A stretch of DNA of 64,000 nt from Streptosporangiales bacterium (GTDB lineage: Bacteria; Actinomycetota; Actinomycetes; Streptosporangiales; WHSR01): contig WHSR01000001.1 in NCBI GenBank assembly GCA_009379995.1, positions 62,001 to 126,000 on the forward strand, read 5' to 3'. Shown here piece after piece: positions 24,022 through 33,959 of this stretch. The first letter of the stretch is position 1; the number at the start of each line of letters is the position of its first letter. The position numbers and the translations under genes were made by a program. The notes below the pieces were generated by a model that was not told the origin of the DNA, searched no databases, and worked only from the letters and a program-made list of their open reading frames with translations.

Positions 24022-25860
24022 GTGGCTGAGGGCAGCGACTTCGAGGCACTCGAACGCAGGCTCGACGACCTCGGCGCACGGGAGCGCCGAGTGCTCCCTG
24101 CCCTCTTCCAGGAGCTGCCCCTTCCGGTGTTCCTGCTCGACTGCGGCGGCGCGATTCGCCACGCCAACAGGGGAGCGGTGGAGCTGCTGGCGACAGCTCC
24201 CGGCCACGTCACCGGGAAGTCCCTCCCGCTTCTGGTCGACCTTTCCCACCGGGCCGCGCTTCGGTCCCGCCTGTCCGCCCTGCTTCGGGACGGCGGGGCG
24301 CTGTCCTTCGATACCCGCTTCGGCCGGCAGGGTGGGTTTACCGACGTCCGGCTGCACCTGGTGCGCCTTGATCAACCGGGCGGGGCCCAGCCCCTGGTCG
24401 CCGCGGTGGCGACGCCCTTCGTCGCACCCGGGTTCGGCGGGCCGGCCCCGCGCGATGGGCCGCACCTCGACGGAGCCACGGTGATGGGGCCCAAAGACGG
24501 GTCGGGCGGGAAGGATGCCGAGGGGCAGAGCGGCAGGAGGGACGAGGACGAACAGGTCCTGGTCGCGGCGGCTCGCCGGATCGACCTGCTGGCCAGGACG
24601 GCCAGACTGCTGCTGCACGAGGACTCGTTGAACGAGCCGGTCGCGCTGGCCCGGGCGGCCGGTCTCCTGCAGGGCGCGTTCGCCGACTGGGCGGTGATCG
24701 ATCTCGTCCGGGAGAACGAGGTTCAGCGGGCGGTGGTGGTGGGGCCCGAGGACGCCGACGGCAGGTCCGGCAGCCGGCTCTTGGGCGAGCTGGACCCGAC
24801 GGCCTCGGAGATCCCCTGCGACGTGATCGAGACTGGGACGTCGGTGCTGTACCCGCTGGTCGAAGGCGAGACGGCGGGTGAGTCCGGGGGGCAGGGGGGC
24901 GGGAATGACGAGGCGTTCGGCGTCACCGAGGACGGGCTGCCGGTGCTCGTCGCCCTCCACGCAGGGTCGGTGCTGTGCGTACCGCTGCGTGACGACACCG
25001 ACGTACTCGGAGTCCTCACCCTGGTGCGCCGGGTCGGGCGCCCCCGCTTCGGCCCAGCAGACCTTGGGCTCGCCGAGGAGCTCGGTGAGCATCTCGGCCT
25101 TGCGATCCGTACCGAGCGCAACTACCAGCGCCGTTCGGAGGTTGCGCAGGCCCTGCAGGCCAGCCTGCTGCCCCGGTCGTTGCCGACGATACCCGGGCTG
25201 GAGCTCGCGGCCGCCTACCGGACCGCCACCGAGGGCATCGAGGTCGGCGGTGATTTCTACGATGTGTTCGACAGCCCCGGCGGCTGCGGTCTCGTCCTCG
25301 GCGACGTCTGCGGCAAGGGGGAGGACGCCGCCGCGATAACCGCGATGGTCCGGCACGGCGTGCGCCTGCTCGGGCTATGGAACGACCGGCCCACCGAGGT
25401 GCTGCGGCAGGTCAACCACGCGATGGTGGTACAGCAGGAGATCGGCCGGTTCGCCACAGTTGTCGCGGCCCATCTGCGGTGGGGGAACGGCAGGCTGCTG
25501 GTCCGGCTGGCGAGCGCCGGGCATCCGTGGCCGCTGGTGCTGCGCGCGGCGGGCGGCGTCCACCTGGTGTCGGGCGGCGGACTCCCGTTGGGCGTCTTCG
25601 ACGACGCAGAGCCGAACGGGCAGGAGCTCGAGCTGTTCCCCGGAGACACCCTGCTGCTCTACTCGGACGGGGTGACCGAGGCGCGCGGCCCAGGTGGGCA
25701 GCTGTACGGCGAGCAGGGGCTCGCGGACGTCGTAGCCCGGGGGGCGGGCCTGTCCGCGAGCGCGCTCGTCAAGGCCGTCGAGGACGACCTCGACGGTTTC
25801 ACCGGCGGCCGGATGCGCGACGACATGGCGTTGCTCGCCGTCGGCGTGGACGCCGGCTAG
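24022..25860 (+). CDS. PAS-GAF-PP2C (SpoIIE/RsbU-type) protein serine phosphatase
   Basis: A 612-residue cytosolic signalling phosphatase. An N-terminal PAS-like domain (about 15-130, FLLDCGGAIRHANRGAVELL) is followed by a linker rich in Gly/Asp, a GAF domain (about 190-370) and the PPM/SpoIIE catalytic domain (about 400-612) with metal-binding aspartates in EVGGDFYDVFD, VLGDVCGKG, LLYSDGVTEARG and RDDMALLAV. Such proteins dephosphorylate STAS anti-anti-sigma factors and so activate alternative sigma factors. A STAS gene lies at 35005 and an RsbW-like gene at 19398. GTG 24022 is preceded by AAAGGAG. Confidence 0.92.
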   Translation: MAEGSDFEALERRLDDLGARERRVLPALFQELPLPVFLLDCGGAIRHANRGAVELLATAPGHVTGKSLPLLVDLSHRAALRSRLSALLRDGGALSFDTRFGRQGGFTDVRLHLVRLDQPGGAQPLVAAVATPFVAPGFGGPAPRDGPHLDGATVMGPKDGSGGKDAEGQSGRRDEDEQVLVAAARRIDLLARTARLLLHEDSLNEPVALARAAGLLQGAFADWAVIDLVRENEVQRAVVVGPEDADGRSGSRLLGELDPTASEIPCDVIETGTSVLYPLVEGETAGESGGQGGGNDEAFGVTEDGLPVLVALHAGSVLCVPLRDDTDVLGVLTLVRRVGRPRFGPADLGLAEELGEHLGLAIRTERNYQRRSEVAQALQASLLPRSLPTIPGLELAAAYRTATEGIEVGGDFYDVFDSPGGCGLVLGDVCGKGEDAAAITAMVRHGVRLLGLWNDRPTEVLRQVNHAMVVQQEIGRFATVVAAHLRWGNGRLLVRLASAGHPWPLVLRAAGGVHLVSGGGLPLGVFDDAEPNGQELELFPGDTLLLYSDGVTEARGPGGQLYGEQGLADVVARGAGLSASALVKAVEDDLDGFTGGRMRDDMALLAVGVDAG

Positions 25861-25873
25861 CGCGCCGGTAACT

Positions 25874-25922
25874 GTTGATTGGCCCATTCACCCGGACCTA
25901 ACGGGTGAATGGGCCAATCAAC
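25874..25922. terminator. 21-bp perfect hairpin between convergent genes
   Basis: Bases 25874-25894 pair with 25902-25922 without mismatch around a seven-base loop. It lies between the stop of the phosphatase gene (25860) and the stop of sqdB (25937) and would act in both directions. No T-run follows on either strand. Confidence 0.75.
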
Positions 25923-25936
25923 GAACGAAAGACGGG

Positions 25937-27154
<1,218 letters not shown>

Positions 27155-27254
27155 CTAGTGTTCGCTAACCTCAATCGGTAGCGGTAGTCCGAAGTTGGAT
27201 TGTCTCGGGCCCAGATTCATCTGTTCTTAACCTCATAGTCTCGCAGGAGTCATA

Positions 27255-27971
27255 GTGGATCCGCGTGAAGGGGCATTCACCCGTGCGACCGGCCGAGAGG
27301 TCGAGGGGAACCACGCCCAGCCACGCTACCGGCGCTATCAGTTCGACCTCATCTCCCCGCACTGCGGGCGTTCGATACTCGAGGTAGGCGCGGGCGTCGG
27401 CGAGTTCTCCGCCCAGTTCACCGACCGGGAGCGGCTGGTTCTCACGGATGTGGATCCAATCGCGGTGGATGAGATGGGGAAGCGCTTCGCCGACCGATCC
27501 GAGATCGAAGCATGCCAACTCGATCTCGACGGGTCGCTGGAGCTGGACGGAGAGCCGGTGGAAAGCGTGGTCGCCATCAACGTCCTCGAGCACATCGAGG
27601 ACGACGTGGCGGCGCTCAAGTCACTCGCACGTCTGGTGGTGCCGGGCGGGACCATCGTCCTGTGGGTACCGGCCTACCAGACCTTGTACGGCGACTTCGA
27701 CCGCAAGGTCGGCCACGTCCGCCGATACACCCCGGCGACCATGCGAGGTGCCGTCGAGGCGGCCGGCCTGACGACCCGGGTGTGCCGTCCGGTCAACTTC
27801 CTCGGCGGGCTGGCCTGGTGGCTCGCCGTACGGATCGGCGGCACCGGCAGTCCAAGGCCCGGGATGGTGGCCGTGTACGACCGGCTCGTGGTACCGGTCA
27901 CCCGCATCGTGGACCGGCTGCGTCCCCCGTTCGGGCAGACGGTGCTGTGCGTCGTGGAGGTGCCGGCGTGA
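27255..27971 (+). CDS. Class I SAM-dependent methyltransferase
   Basis: A 238-residue methyltransferase with motif I ILEVGAGVGEFS (about 40-51), motif II LTDVDPIAV, and VAINVLEHIEDDVAAL. The C-terminal part has a WWLAVRIGG segment that could be membrane-associated. The type is typical of glycan and lipid gene clusters. GTG 27255 follows CAGGAG, and TAACCT at 27228-27233 is a possible -10. Its stop overlaps the GtrA start (GTGA). Substrate unknown. Confidence 0.85.
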   Translation: MDPREGAFTRATGREVEGNHAQPRYRRYQFDLISPHCGRSILEVGAGVGEFSAQFTDRERLVLTDVDPIAVDEMGKRFADRSEIEACQLDLDGSLELDGEPVESVVAINVLEHIEDDVAALKSLARLVVPGGTIVLWVPAYQTLYGDFDRKVGHVRRYTPATMRGAVEAAGLTTRVCRPVNFLGGLAWWLAVRIGGTGSPRPGMVAVYDRLVVPVTRIVDRLRPPFGQTVLCVVEVPA

Positions 27972-28582
27972 GGTCGAGGCTCCGTGATGAGCCTCCAGAT
28001 GAGCTGATGGAGCAGTCGGGGGCGGACACCCAGCCGCTTGCCGCGGTACGTCGGCCGGAGACGCCGAACGGCGAGGCGGCGCCCGTGGGTCGGCGGCGGG
28101 TCTCCCCGCTGTTCCGGGTGACCGGGCTCGCCTGGGTGGCCGGCAGGTTGGCGGATCGGCCCGGAATCTGGCGGTGGGCCAAGTTCGCCACCAGCTCGGG
28201 CGTTGCCACCGTCAGCAGCGCCGCCACGCTGACGATCCTGTACGGCCTGGATCTCACCGGCCCGCGGGTGGCCACCGTGATCGCGTACGCCGCCGGCGCG
28301 GTGCCGAACTACCTGTTGAGCCGATTGTGGACGTGGCGGGGTCGCAGCCACCCGAAGCCGCTGCGCCAGGTGATCCCATACCTGGCCATCATCCTCACCA
28401 CCACTGCGATCGCCACGACCCTGACCGGCCTCACGCACGACCACGTACACCTGCTCACCACGGTGCGGTGGATCCAGGTGTTGCTCGTCGACGGGGTCTT
28501 CCTGGGCACATACGCCGCGATGTTCGTGGTGAAGTTCCTGTTCCTCGACCGGTTCGTGTTCAACGCCCGCCGCGTGGGCTGA
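27968..28582 (+). CDS. GtrA-family membrane protein
   Basis: A 204-residue protein with a polar N-terminal 60 residues and four membrane helices (WAKFATSSGVATVSSAATLTI, VIAYAAGAVPNYLLSRLWTW, YLAIILTTTAIATTL, VDGVFLGTYAAMFVVKFLF), ending in FLDRFVF as GtrA proteins do. The family helps move polyprenyl-linked sugars across the membrane. GTG 27968 has GGAGGT upstream and overlaps the methyltransferase stop; an internal ATG at 28007 is the alternative. The 3' end overlaps the convergent LVIVD gene by 23 bases. Confidence 0.88.
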   Translation: MRSRLRDEPPDELMEQSGADTQPLAAVRRPETPNGEAAPVGRRRVSPLFRVTGLAWVAGRLADRPGIWRWAKFATSSGVATVSSAATLTILYGLDLTGPRVATVIAYAAGAVPNYLLSRLWTWRGRSHPKPLRQVIPYLAIILTTTAIATTLTGLTHDHVHLLTTVRWIQVLLVDGVFLGTYAAMFVVKFLFLDRFVFNARRVG

Positions 28583-29909
28583 GGACGAACAAGCCGCGGT
28601 CCATGCTGCTCACCGCCACGACCTTCCGTTGCCGGAAGTACGGGTAGTTGCTCCAGGTGCCGCCCTCGAAGCTCGGGTTGTCGTTCTCCGGGTAGACGTC
28701 GAAGTAGGCGACCTCGGAGAGCCCACGCCGGCCGATCTTCCGGGTGTCGTAGACCCGCAACCCCGAGGTGTAGTTCGAGGCGAACGCCACCCGACCCTCG
28801 GGGTAGATGTTGTGGTCGATCGACGTGGTGTCGTTCTCGAACGCCTCGATCAGGGTCGGGTTGTCGAGGTCGCGAACGTCCCAGACACGCGTTGTGGTAC
28901 CTATCCCGTGGTTGACCTCATCCAGCTCGTCCCCGTGGAGGAAGTACCGCTGGCTGGGCGTCAGCCACCCCTGGTGGCTGTACCCGTCGTTGGGGTAGTC
29001 GGCCCTGGCGAGGGGTATCGGGTTCGACTTGTCGGTGACATCCACGATCGACAGGAAGTTTTCGTAGTCGTCCCCCTCGCCGGACACCGCGTTGGCGTTG
29101 AAGCAGATCTCCCGGTCGCGGTGCTCCTTGTCGGGGCCGCGGTAGGTCACGCACTGTGTGTCGTGGATGTACTCGTGCTCGGAGAAGCATCCGGCGAAGG
29201 TTGGGTCGGCCGGGTCGCGGACGTCGACCATGTGCAGCCCGCCGGCGCAGCTGTCGGACCCGTCGGCGTTGTGGGTGCCCACCGCGTAGAGGAACCCGGT
29301 GCGTGTGTTGACGTTGACGTTGTGTGAGGTGGCGAACCCGTCGTAGTGGGCGGTCTCGCCGAAGGTGACCGGCTCACCCTTTACGCCGCGGACCTCGGTG
29401 AGGTCGAAGACCTGAAGGCCGTGCCCCTGTTGCTCCGACACGACGAACATGTGGTTCGCGTAGACCTTGAGGTCCCGCCAGAACGGGGCCTCCGGGTCGA
29501 GCGCATGGGCCGGCAGCGTCCCCACCACGTCGGGACGCGTGGGGTGGCTGACGTCGACGATCACGGTCCCCTCGGTCGCGCCGACCAGCGCGTAATCCTT
29601 CCTCGTCAGGGGGTCTGTCCACCCCCACATGTCGTTGACGAAGGAGACGCCGAGGTCATCGAGTGAAAGGTGGCTCAGCATGTCGATGCGGTGGCACGGG
29701 TACGTGTCGGCCGCCATCCCGCGTACGCAGGGCGCAGAGGTCTTCGGTGCGCCGCTCTTGGGCGAGGGCTTCGAAGCAACCTCCTCGAACTCCTCCGCCT
29801 GCTGCGCCATGGATGGGGCCAACGGATCGTCGTGTGCCACCGACGGCGCGGCCCCCAGGCTGATCATGAGTGCGGCAAGAACAAATGGGATTGCCCATCG
29901 GACGCGCAT
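28560..29909 (-). CDS. Secreted LVIVD-repeat beta-propeller protein
   Basis: A 449-residue exported protein with a signal peptide (MRVRWAIPFVLAALMISLGA...VAH) and repeated LVIVD-type blades (YALVGATEGTVIVDVSHPTRP, LHMVDVRDPADPTFAGCF, NFLSIVDVTDKSNP, TRVWDVRDLDNP, SGLRVYDTRKIG). It resembles choice-of-anchor B family proteins. A conserved Cys pair in CVRGMAADTYPC near residue 60 may form a disulfide. The start at 29909 is fixed by the signal peptide. Function is not known: an extracellular scaffold or adhesion role is usual speculation. Confidence 0.85.
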   Translation of the reverse strand: MRVRWAIPFVLAALMISLGAAPSVAHDDPLAPSMAQQAEEFEEVASKPSPKSGAPKTSAPCVRGMAADTYPCHRIDMLSHLSLDDLGVSFVNDMWGWTDPLTRKDYALVGATEGTVIVDVSHPTRPDVVGTLPAHALDPEAPFWRDLKVYANHMFVVSEQQGHGLQVFDLTEVRGVKGEPVTFGETAHYDGFATSHNVNVNTRTGFLYAVGTHNADGSDSCAGGLHMVDVRDPADPTFAGCFSEHEYIHDTQCVTYRGPDKEHRDREICFNANAVSGEGDDYENFLSIVDVTDKSNPIPLARADYPNDGYSHQGWLTPSQRYFLHGDELDEVNHGIGTTTRVWDVRDLDNPTLIEAFENDTTSIDHNIYPEGRVAFASNYTSGLRVYDTRKIGRRGLSEVAYFDVYPENDNPSFEGGTWSNYPYFRQRKVVAVSSMDRGLFVLSPRGGR

Positions 29910-30003
29910 GGCCGGCCTCCTCGCCTGGAACAGACGGAAATTAACCGATACGGGAGGAACTGTCCATAGCGAGGAGCGGCACCACGCGTCGCGGCGGTCG
30001 GTC

Positions 30004-31003
30004 TCAGGGGACGCGGCCGCTGTGCTCGGCGATGCCCTCACCCGGTAGGGCTCCGGCCCGCCGCGCCTGGCGAAGCCACAGACGGGTCCCGAGACCCACG
30101 GCGAGCCGGTACAGGAGCTTCGAACGCGGGATCCGGTGGCCGACCTCCGTGTGTGGGGCGTAGATCGCTCCGGGCTCTCCGGGCTCTCCGGGCTCCGTCT
30201 CCAGCCAGCCGGTGTGTATGCGCTGCTGCTGGCCGAAGTTCCGGGGGCCGAACCAGTGCGCGGTCAGGCCCGCGCGCCGGCCGCCGGGGGGTACGAGTCT
30301 CTCGGGCACGTCGAGGACGATCCCGCGCTCCGCGGTCCCGGCGACCCGAATCGGGGCCACCACCGGGAACCCTTCGGCGCCCATCCAGCCGAGCAGCACG
30401 TCCGGCAGCCGCCTCGCCCCGGCCGCAGCGCGGACGTGGTCGATCCTCGGTTCGGTACCGCGAGCCGGCCGGCGCTGCGGCGCCGGCGGCGTCAGCTCCG
30501 GCCCGTCCGCGGGCAGCGGGGCGCCATGCACCTCTGGCGTCCCGCGGCAGGTCAGGTCGGGCCATACGATCACCCGCTCGACAGCGATCTCGATACCGAC
30601 CCGCCAGTGGTAGATCCGCAGCCACCAGCCCCAGAAGGGGCCGAACTCGCTCGTCGACCCGTAGAAGCGTTCCCAGTGCTCGCGGTTGGTTCGCAGCCAG
30701 GTTTGGTCCGAAGCCGGGGTGAGCGAGGCCTCGCCCTGCACGAGCACGTACTCGGGGCGGCCGCTGGACCCGTGCTCACGGGTGTGGAACGCGATCGCTA
30801 CGCGCGGGTTTCGCCGTATCCGCTCCAGCTTCTTCCACGCCCCCACCGAGCTGTTCATCGTCAGTGCCGGCGTCCCGGTCCCGCATGCCGAAGTTCGTCA
30901 CCGGGCTGACCACGGCGCCGCCCGCAGGGGTCGGGTAGGCCAGCACGACGGCCTGGTCGCCGCCGAGGATGTCGTCCACGGTGTCCGGCCAGCGGGTCGT
31001 CAT
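30004..31003 (-). pseudogene. Flavin/F420-type split-barrel (PPOX-like) protein, frameshifted
   Basis: The N-terminal 47 codons (MTTRWPDTVDDILGGDQAVV...RDRDAGT) and the remaining about 285 codons (MNSSVGAWKKLERIRRNPRVAIAFHTREHG...) are one pyridoxamine-5'-phosphate-oxidase-like protein read in two frames. The break lies near base 30863, where a two-base loss within ACC-CTG would explain the shift (the family reads GTLTMNSS here). Total length 1000 bases is one more than a multiple of three. It is a pseudogene unless the base call is wrong. It is divergent from a MarR gene that probably regulates it. Confidence 0.8.
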
Positions 31004-31025
31004 CGGTACCGGCCTCCGCAAAGTT

Positions 31026-31074
31026 GGTGACACGTCAATATATGGCAGATCATACATATCCGTGACGCGTCACC
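31026..31074. promoter_or_regulatory. Paired palindromic operators between PPOX-like and MarR genes
   Basis: GTGACGCGTCAC at 31062-31073 is a perfect 12-base palindrome. A near copy, GGTGACACGTCA at 31026-31037, lies 35 bases away, and the two also form a larger inverted repeat. The A/T-rich stretch between them (31038-31060) would carry the divergent promoters. This is the geometry expected for MarR autoregulation and control of the neighbour. Confidence 0.65.
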
Positions 31075-31093
31075 GAACCTCTACGATTTCACC

Positions 31094-31600
31094 GTGGACC
31101 CACTCCTCGAGTTCGCCCTGTCGGTGAAGGCGATGCACCGGGAGCTCGAGCGGCTCATGAACGAAGCCACCCGACCCCTGGGGCTCACCGCCGCGCAGGC
31201 CGAGGCCGTCGTCGTCATCGGGCAGGCGGAACCGCTCTCGCTCAAGGAGCTCGGCGAGCTGCTGATCGCGGAGGCTGGTCACCCCAGCCGCCTCGTCGAC
31301 CGTCTCGTGGACGCGGGTCTCGTGGAGCGGCACGCCGCGGGCGACGACCGCCGCCGCATCGAGCTCTCGCTCACCCCGCGCGGCCGCGTCCTGCAGGAAC
31401 GCATACTCGCCGCACACGAAGGGATCCTGGAGCACGGCCGCGGGCGCGTAGGCGACCGCGACCTCGGCCCGGCGCTCGAGCTCCTCCGCCACCTGCTCGC
31501 CGGCAGCCCGTACGCCGAACTCATCAACCGGCGCCGCGAACTCCTCGAAGCCGGCCCACGCGCCGCGGAGACCGGGAACGCGACTCGCTCTACCGGGTGA
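31094..31600 (+). CDS. MarR-family transcriptional regulator
   Basis: A 168-residue winged-helix regulator: LGLTAAQAEAVVVIGQAEPLSLKELGELL, recognition helix GHPSRLVDRLVDAGLVER, wing HAAGDDRRRIELSLTPRG. GTG 31094. It faces the frameshifted PPOX-like gene across a 90-base region containing paired palindromes. The loss of that target would leave the regulator without an obvious partner. The 3' end overlaps the convergent glycosyltransferase gene by 11 bases. Confidence 0.9.
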   Translation: MDPLLEFALSVKAMHRELERLMNEATRPLGLTAAQAEAVVVIGQAEPLSLKELGELLIAEAGHPSRLVDRLVDAGLVERHAAGDDRRRIELSLTPRGRVLQERILAAHEGILEHGRGRVGDRDLGPALELLRHLLAGSPYAELINRRRELLEAGPRAAETGNATRSTG

Positions 31601-33959
31601 GGACTTCCATCCGTTCGACGGCGGGCTCGGGCGCCCGGGCGAACTCACGGCGGCGCGACCGCTCCCGCAGCCAGGTGCTGAACACCACGCGGCCGAACTG
31701 CAGGCCGTACAGCAGGTTGCCGCCCTTCTTCGACTTGCCGGCGATCCGCTCGTGCATGGTCGTCGGCACCTCGACCACCCGGAACCCCTGGGCGAGCACG
31801 CCGATCAGCAGCTCGGAAGCCTGGTACTGCTGCTGCCGCAGCAGCACGGACCCGGTGACCTCCGGCTTCATGCCCCGGAACCCGTTGGAGGTGTCCGTGA
31901 TCGGTGTCCGGGTGAGCACGCTGATCAGCCAGGCGAACACCCGCACGCCCGCGTGACGGACCCGGTCGGTGGTCTCCGCACGGCCCAGGCGTCGGGAGCC
32001 GGTGACGAAGTCGGCCTCGTCGGCGAGCAGCGGACGCAGCAGGATGGGCAGCTCGTCGGTGTCGTACTGCCCGTCGGCGTCGGTGGTGACGATGTAGTGC
32101 GCGCCACCCTCGCGGGCCAGTCGGTAGCCAAGCCGCAGCGCAGCACCCTGGCCGCGGTTGACCGGCGCGTCGCAGACGTAGACGCCCCGGTCGATCGCGA
32201 CCTCGACTGTAGCGTCGCTCGCGCCGTCCACCACTACCAGGGTGTTGACGTCCAAGCCCTCGACCTGGGCAGGGATACGGTCCAGGACCGGCCCGATGGC
32301 GTCGGCCTCGTTGTAGGCGGCGATCACGATCGTGACCGGGGCAAACCGCACGTTCTCGTGCCGCCGGGTGAAGTCGCGGATCGCGTCGGCGTCGATCCGG
32401 TCGGACTCCAGCTCCCGGTTGGCTACTACCACCTTGCTGCCTCGCAGCAGCGCGGTCAGGCCGAGCGCGCCGGCCAGCGGGAACAGGATGAGCCCGGGCA
32501 GCTGGTAGCGCCAGGAGAACTCGAACGTCGCCGAGGCCCCGAGCAGGCAGAGCCCGGTCAGCAGCGGCAGCAGGCAGCTGCGGCGCACACCCGACCAGCG
32601 GGCGTGACCAACACCCGCCGGGCCGAGCAGCCCGGCGAGCGCGAGCAGGCCGAGCAGCGTCCCGGGCACGTAGCCGACCGCCTGGTAGTCCCGCAGGAAG
32701 CTGGCGAGGGCCGGCTGCACGTACGGTCCTTCGCCGCCGTAGCCGCGTATCGTCTCGACCGGGTCGTACGGCGGGTAGTACGGGTAACCGTGCTGGAAGC
32801 GCCACCGCTCCAGGGGCGGGTCGGTGGGCGACTGGGTGCGTACCGGCGCGAAGCCCTTGAGGAAGTCGCGAACCACCGCCCGGGTCAGCCGCAGCGGGTC
32901 GTTCATCGCGACGTGCAGCGCGAAGTCGCGCATCGCCTCCTGCTGGCTGACGCCCGCCGGGAACTGCACGCGGTGTATGGGCGAACTGAGGTCGTGCGCG
33001 TACCAGTCCGGGCCGGGCCGGCGCTCGGGCGGCTCGGTCGGGCACAGCGCGAGGATGTGCGGTGCGACGCGGTCGGCGGAGAGCTCCGCGCAGTCGGCGA
33101 CCGGTGCCGCCCGGGCATACAGCAGCTGTGGCCGGCGGGGGCCGTCGAGCTCGAAGGCGTTCCCGCTCAGGCTGTTCCACGTGGCGTAGCCGAACAGCGG
33201 CACCAGGAAGCAGGCGACCAGCAGGCCCACCGCGAGCCAGCCCGCGGCGGGCTTGCGTCGCCGGGAACGCCAGGCGAGCAGGGCGGCGCAGAGCACCACC
33301 ATCGCGCCGACCTCGGCGACGGGGCGGACGGTGGCCGCCAGGCCGAACAGCAGCCCCGCGGCGGCCAGGGCGCGGTAACCGGGCCGCGGACGCCACACCA
33401 GCAGCGCGAGCGCACCGAGCAGCAGCGCCTCGAACAGCGGCTCGGTCATGAGGTTGTGCTCGATGTGCAGCTGGTAGCCGTCGAGCAAGATGGGGGCGGC
33501 CGCCAGGGCGCCGAGCCAGGTCGGCCCGCCGCGGCGCAGCACCAGCGCGTACAGCAGGACCGCCATGCCCAGCCCGAGCAAATGCTGCACCACGACGACC
33601 AGGGAGAGCCCGCCCACCGGCAGCAGCCAGGAGAGCAGCATCACCGTGTAGCCGATCGGATGCAGCGGATCGCCCGGCTTGAGCTCCTCGAGCTTGGCCA
33701 GGTAGCTGAAGGAGTCGATGTACAGCAGGGCCGGCTGGTAGGCGACCTGGACGAGCACTCGCAGGGTCACGCCCAGGGCGAGCAGTACGAGCAGCGCCCG
33801 GTGTCGGCGGAGCAGCGGGCGCACCCCGTTGCGGAGCAGTCCGCCGTGGAACAGCCGGGAGCCCCGGCCAAACCTGGGGCCGACCCTGGGGCGACCCCCG
33901 GCAGGTCCGGCCGACTTCCAGTCCGTCGTGTGTGTCCGTGGGGTCGCCGTCATCCTCAT
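31590..33959 (-). CDS. Fused membrane glycosyltransferase (GT-C-like plus GT2 domain)
   Basis: A 789-residue two-part protein. The N-terminal about 520 residues form a multi-span GT-C/dolichyl-phosphate-mannosyltransferase-like region (an Asp in LLYIDSFSYLAKLEEL in the first loop, then about ten helices). The C-terminal about 260 residues are a family 2 glycosyltransferase (VTIVIAAYNEADAIGPVLDR, IVTTDADGQYD with the DxD, GSRRLGRAE, TDTSNGFRGM). The fusion would charge polyprenyl phosphate and transfer the sugar outside. Start 33959 (MRMTATP) overlaps the epimerase stop by ATGA; an ATG at 33983 is also in frame. Confidence 0.88.
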   Translation of the reverse strand: MRMTATPRTHTTDWKSAGPAGGRPRVGPRFGRGSRLFHGGLLRNGVRPLLRRHRALLVLLALGVTLRVLVQVAYQPALLYIDSFSYLAKLEELKPGDPLHPIGYTVMLLSWLLPVGGLSLVVVVQHLLGLGMAVLLYALVLRRGGPTWLGALAAAPILLDGYQLHIEHNLMTEPLFEALLLGALALLVWRPRPGYRALAAAGLLFGLAATVRPVAEVGAMVVLCAALLAWRSRRRKPAAGWLAVGLLVACFLVPLFGYATWNSLSGNAFELDGPRRPQLLYARAAPVADCAELSADRVAPHILALCPTEPPERRPGPDWYAHDLSSPIHRVQFPAGVSQQEAMRDFALHVAMNDPLRLTRAVVRDFLKGFAPVRTQSPTDPPLERWRFQHGYPYYPPYDPVETIRGYGGEGPYVQPALASFLRDYQAVGYVPGTLLGLLALAGLLGPAGVGHARWSGVRRSCLLPLLTGLCLLGASATFEFSWRYQLPGLILFPLAGALGLTALLRGSKVVVANRELESDRIDADAIRDFTRRHENVRFAPVTIVIAAYNEADAIGPVLDRIPAQVEGLDVNTLVVVDGASDATVEVAIDRGVYVCDAPVNRGQGAALRLGYRLAREGGAHYIVTTDADGQYDTDELPILLRPLLADEADFVTGSRRLGRAETTDRVRHAGVRVFAWLISVLTRTPITDTSNGFRGMKPEVTGSVLLRQQQYQASELLIGVLAQGFRVVEVPTTMHERIAGKSKKGGNLLYGLQFGRVVFSTWLRERSRRREFARAPEPAVERMEVLTR

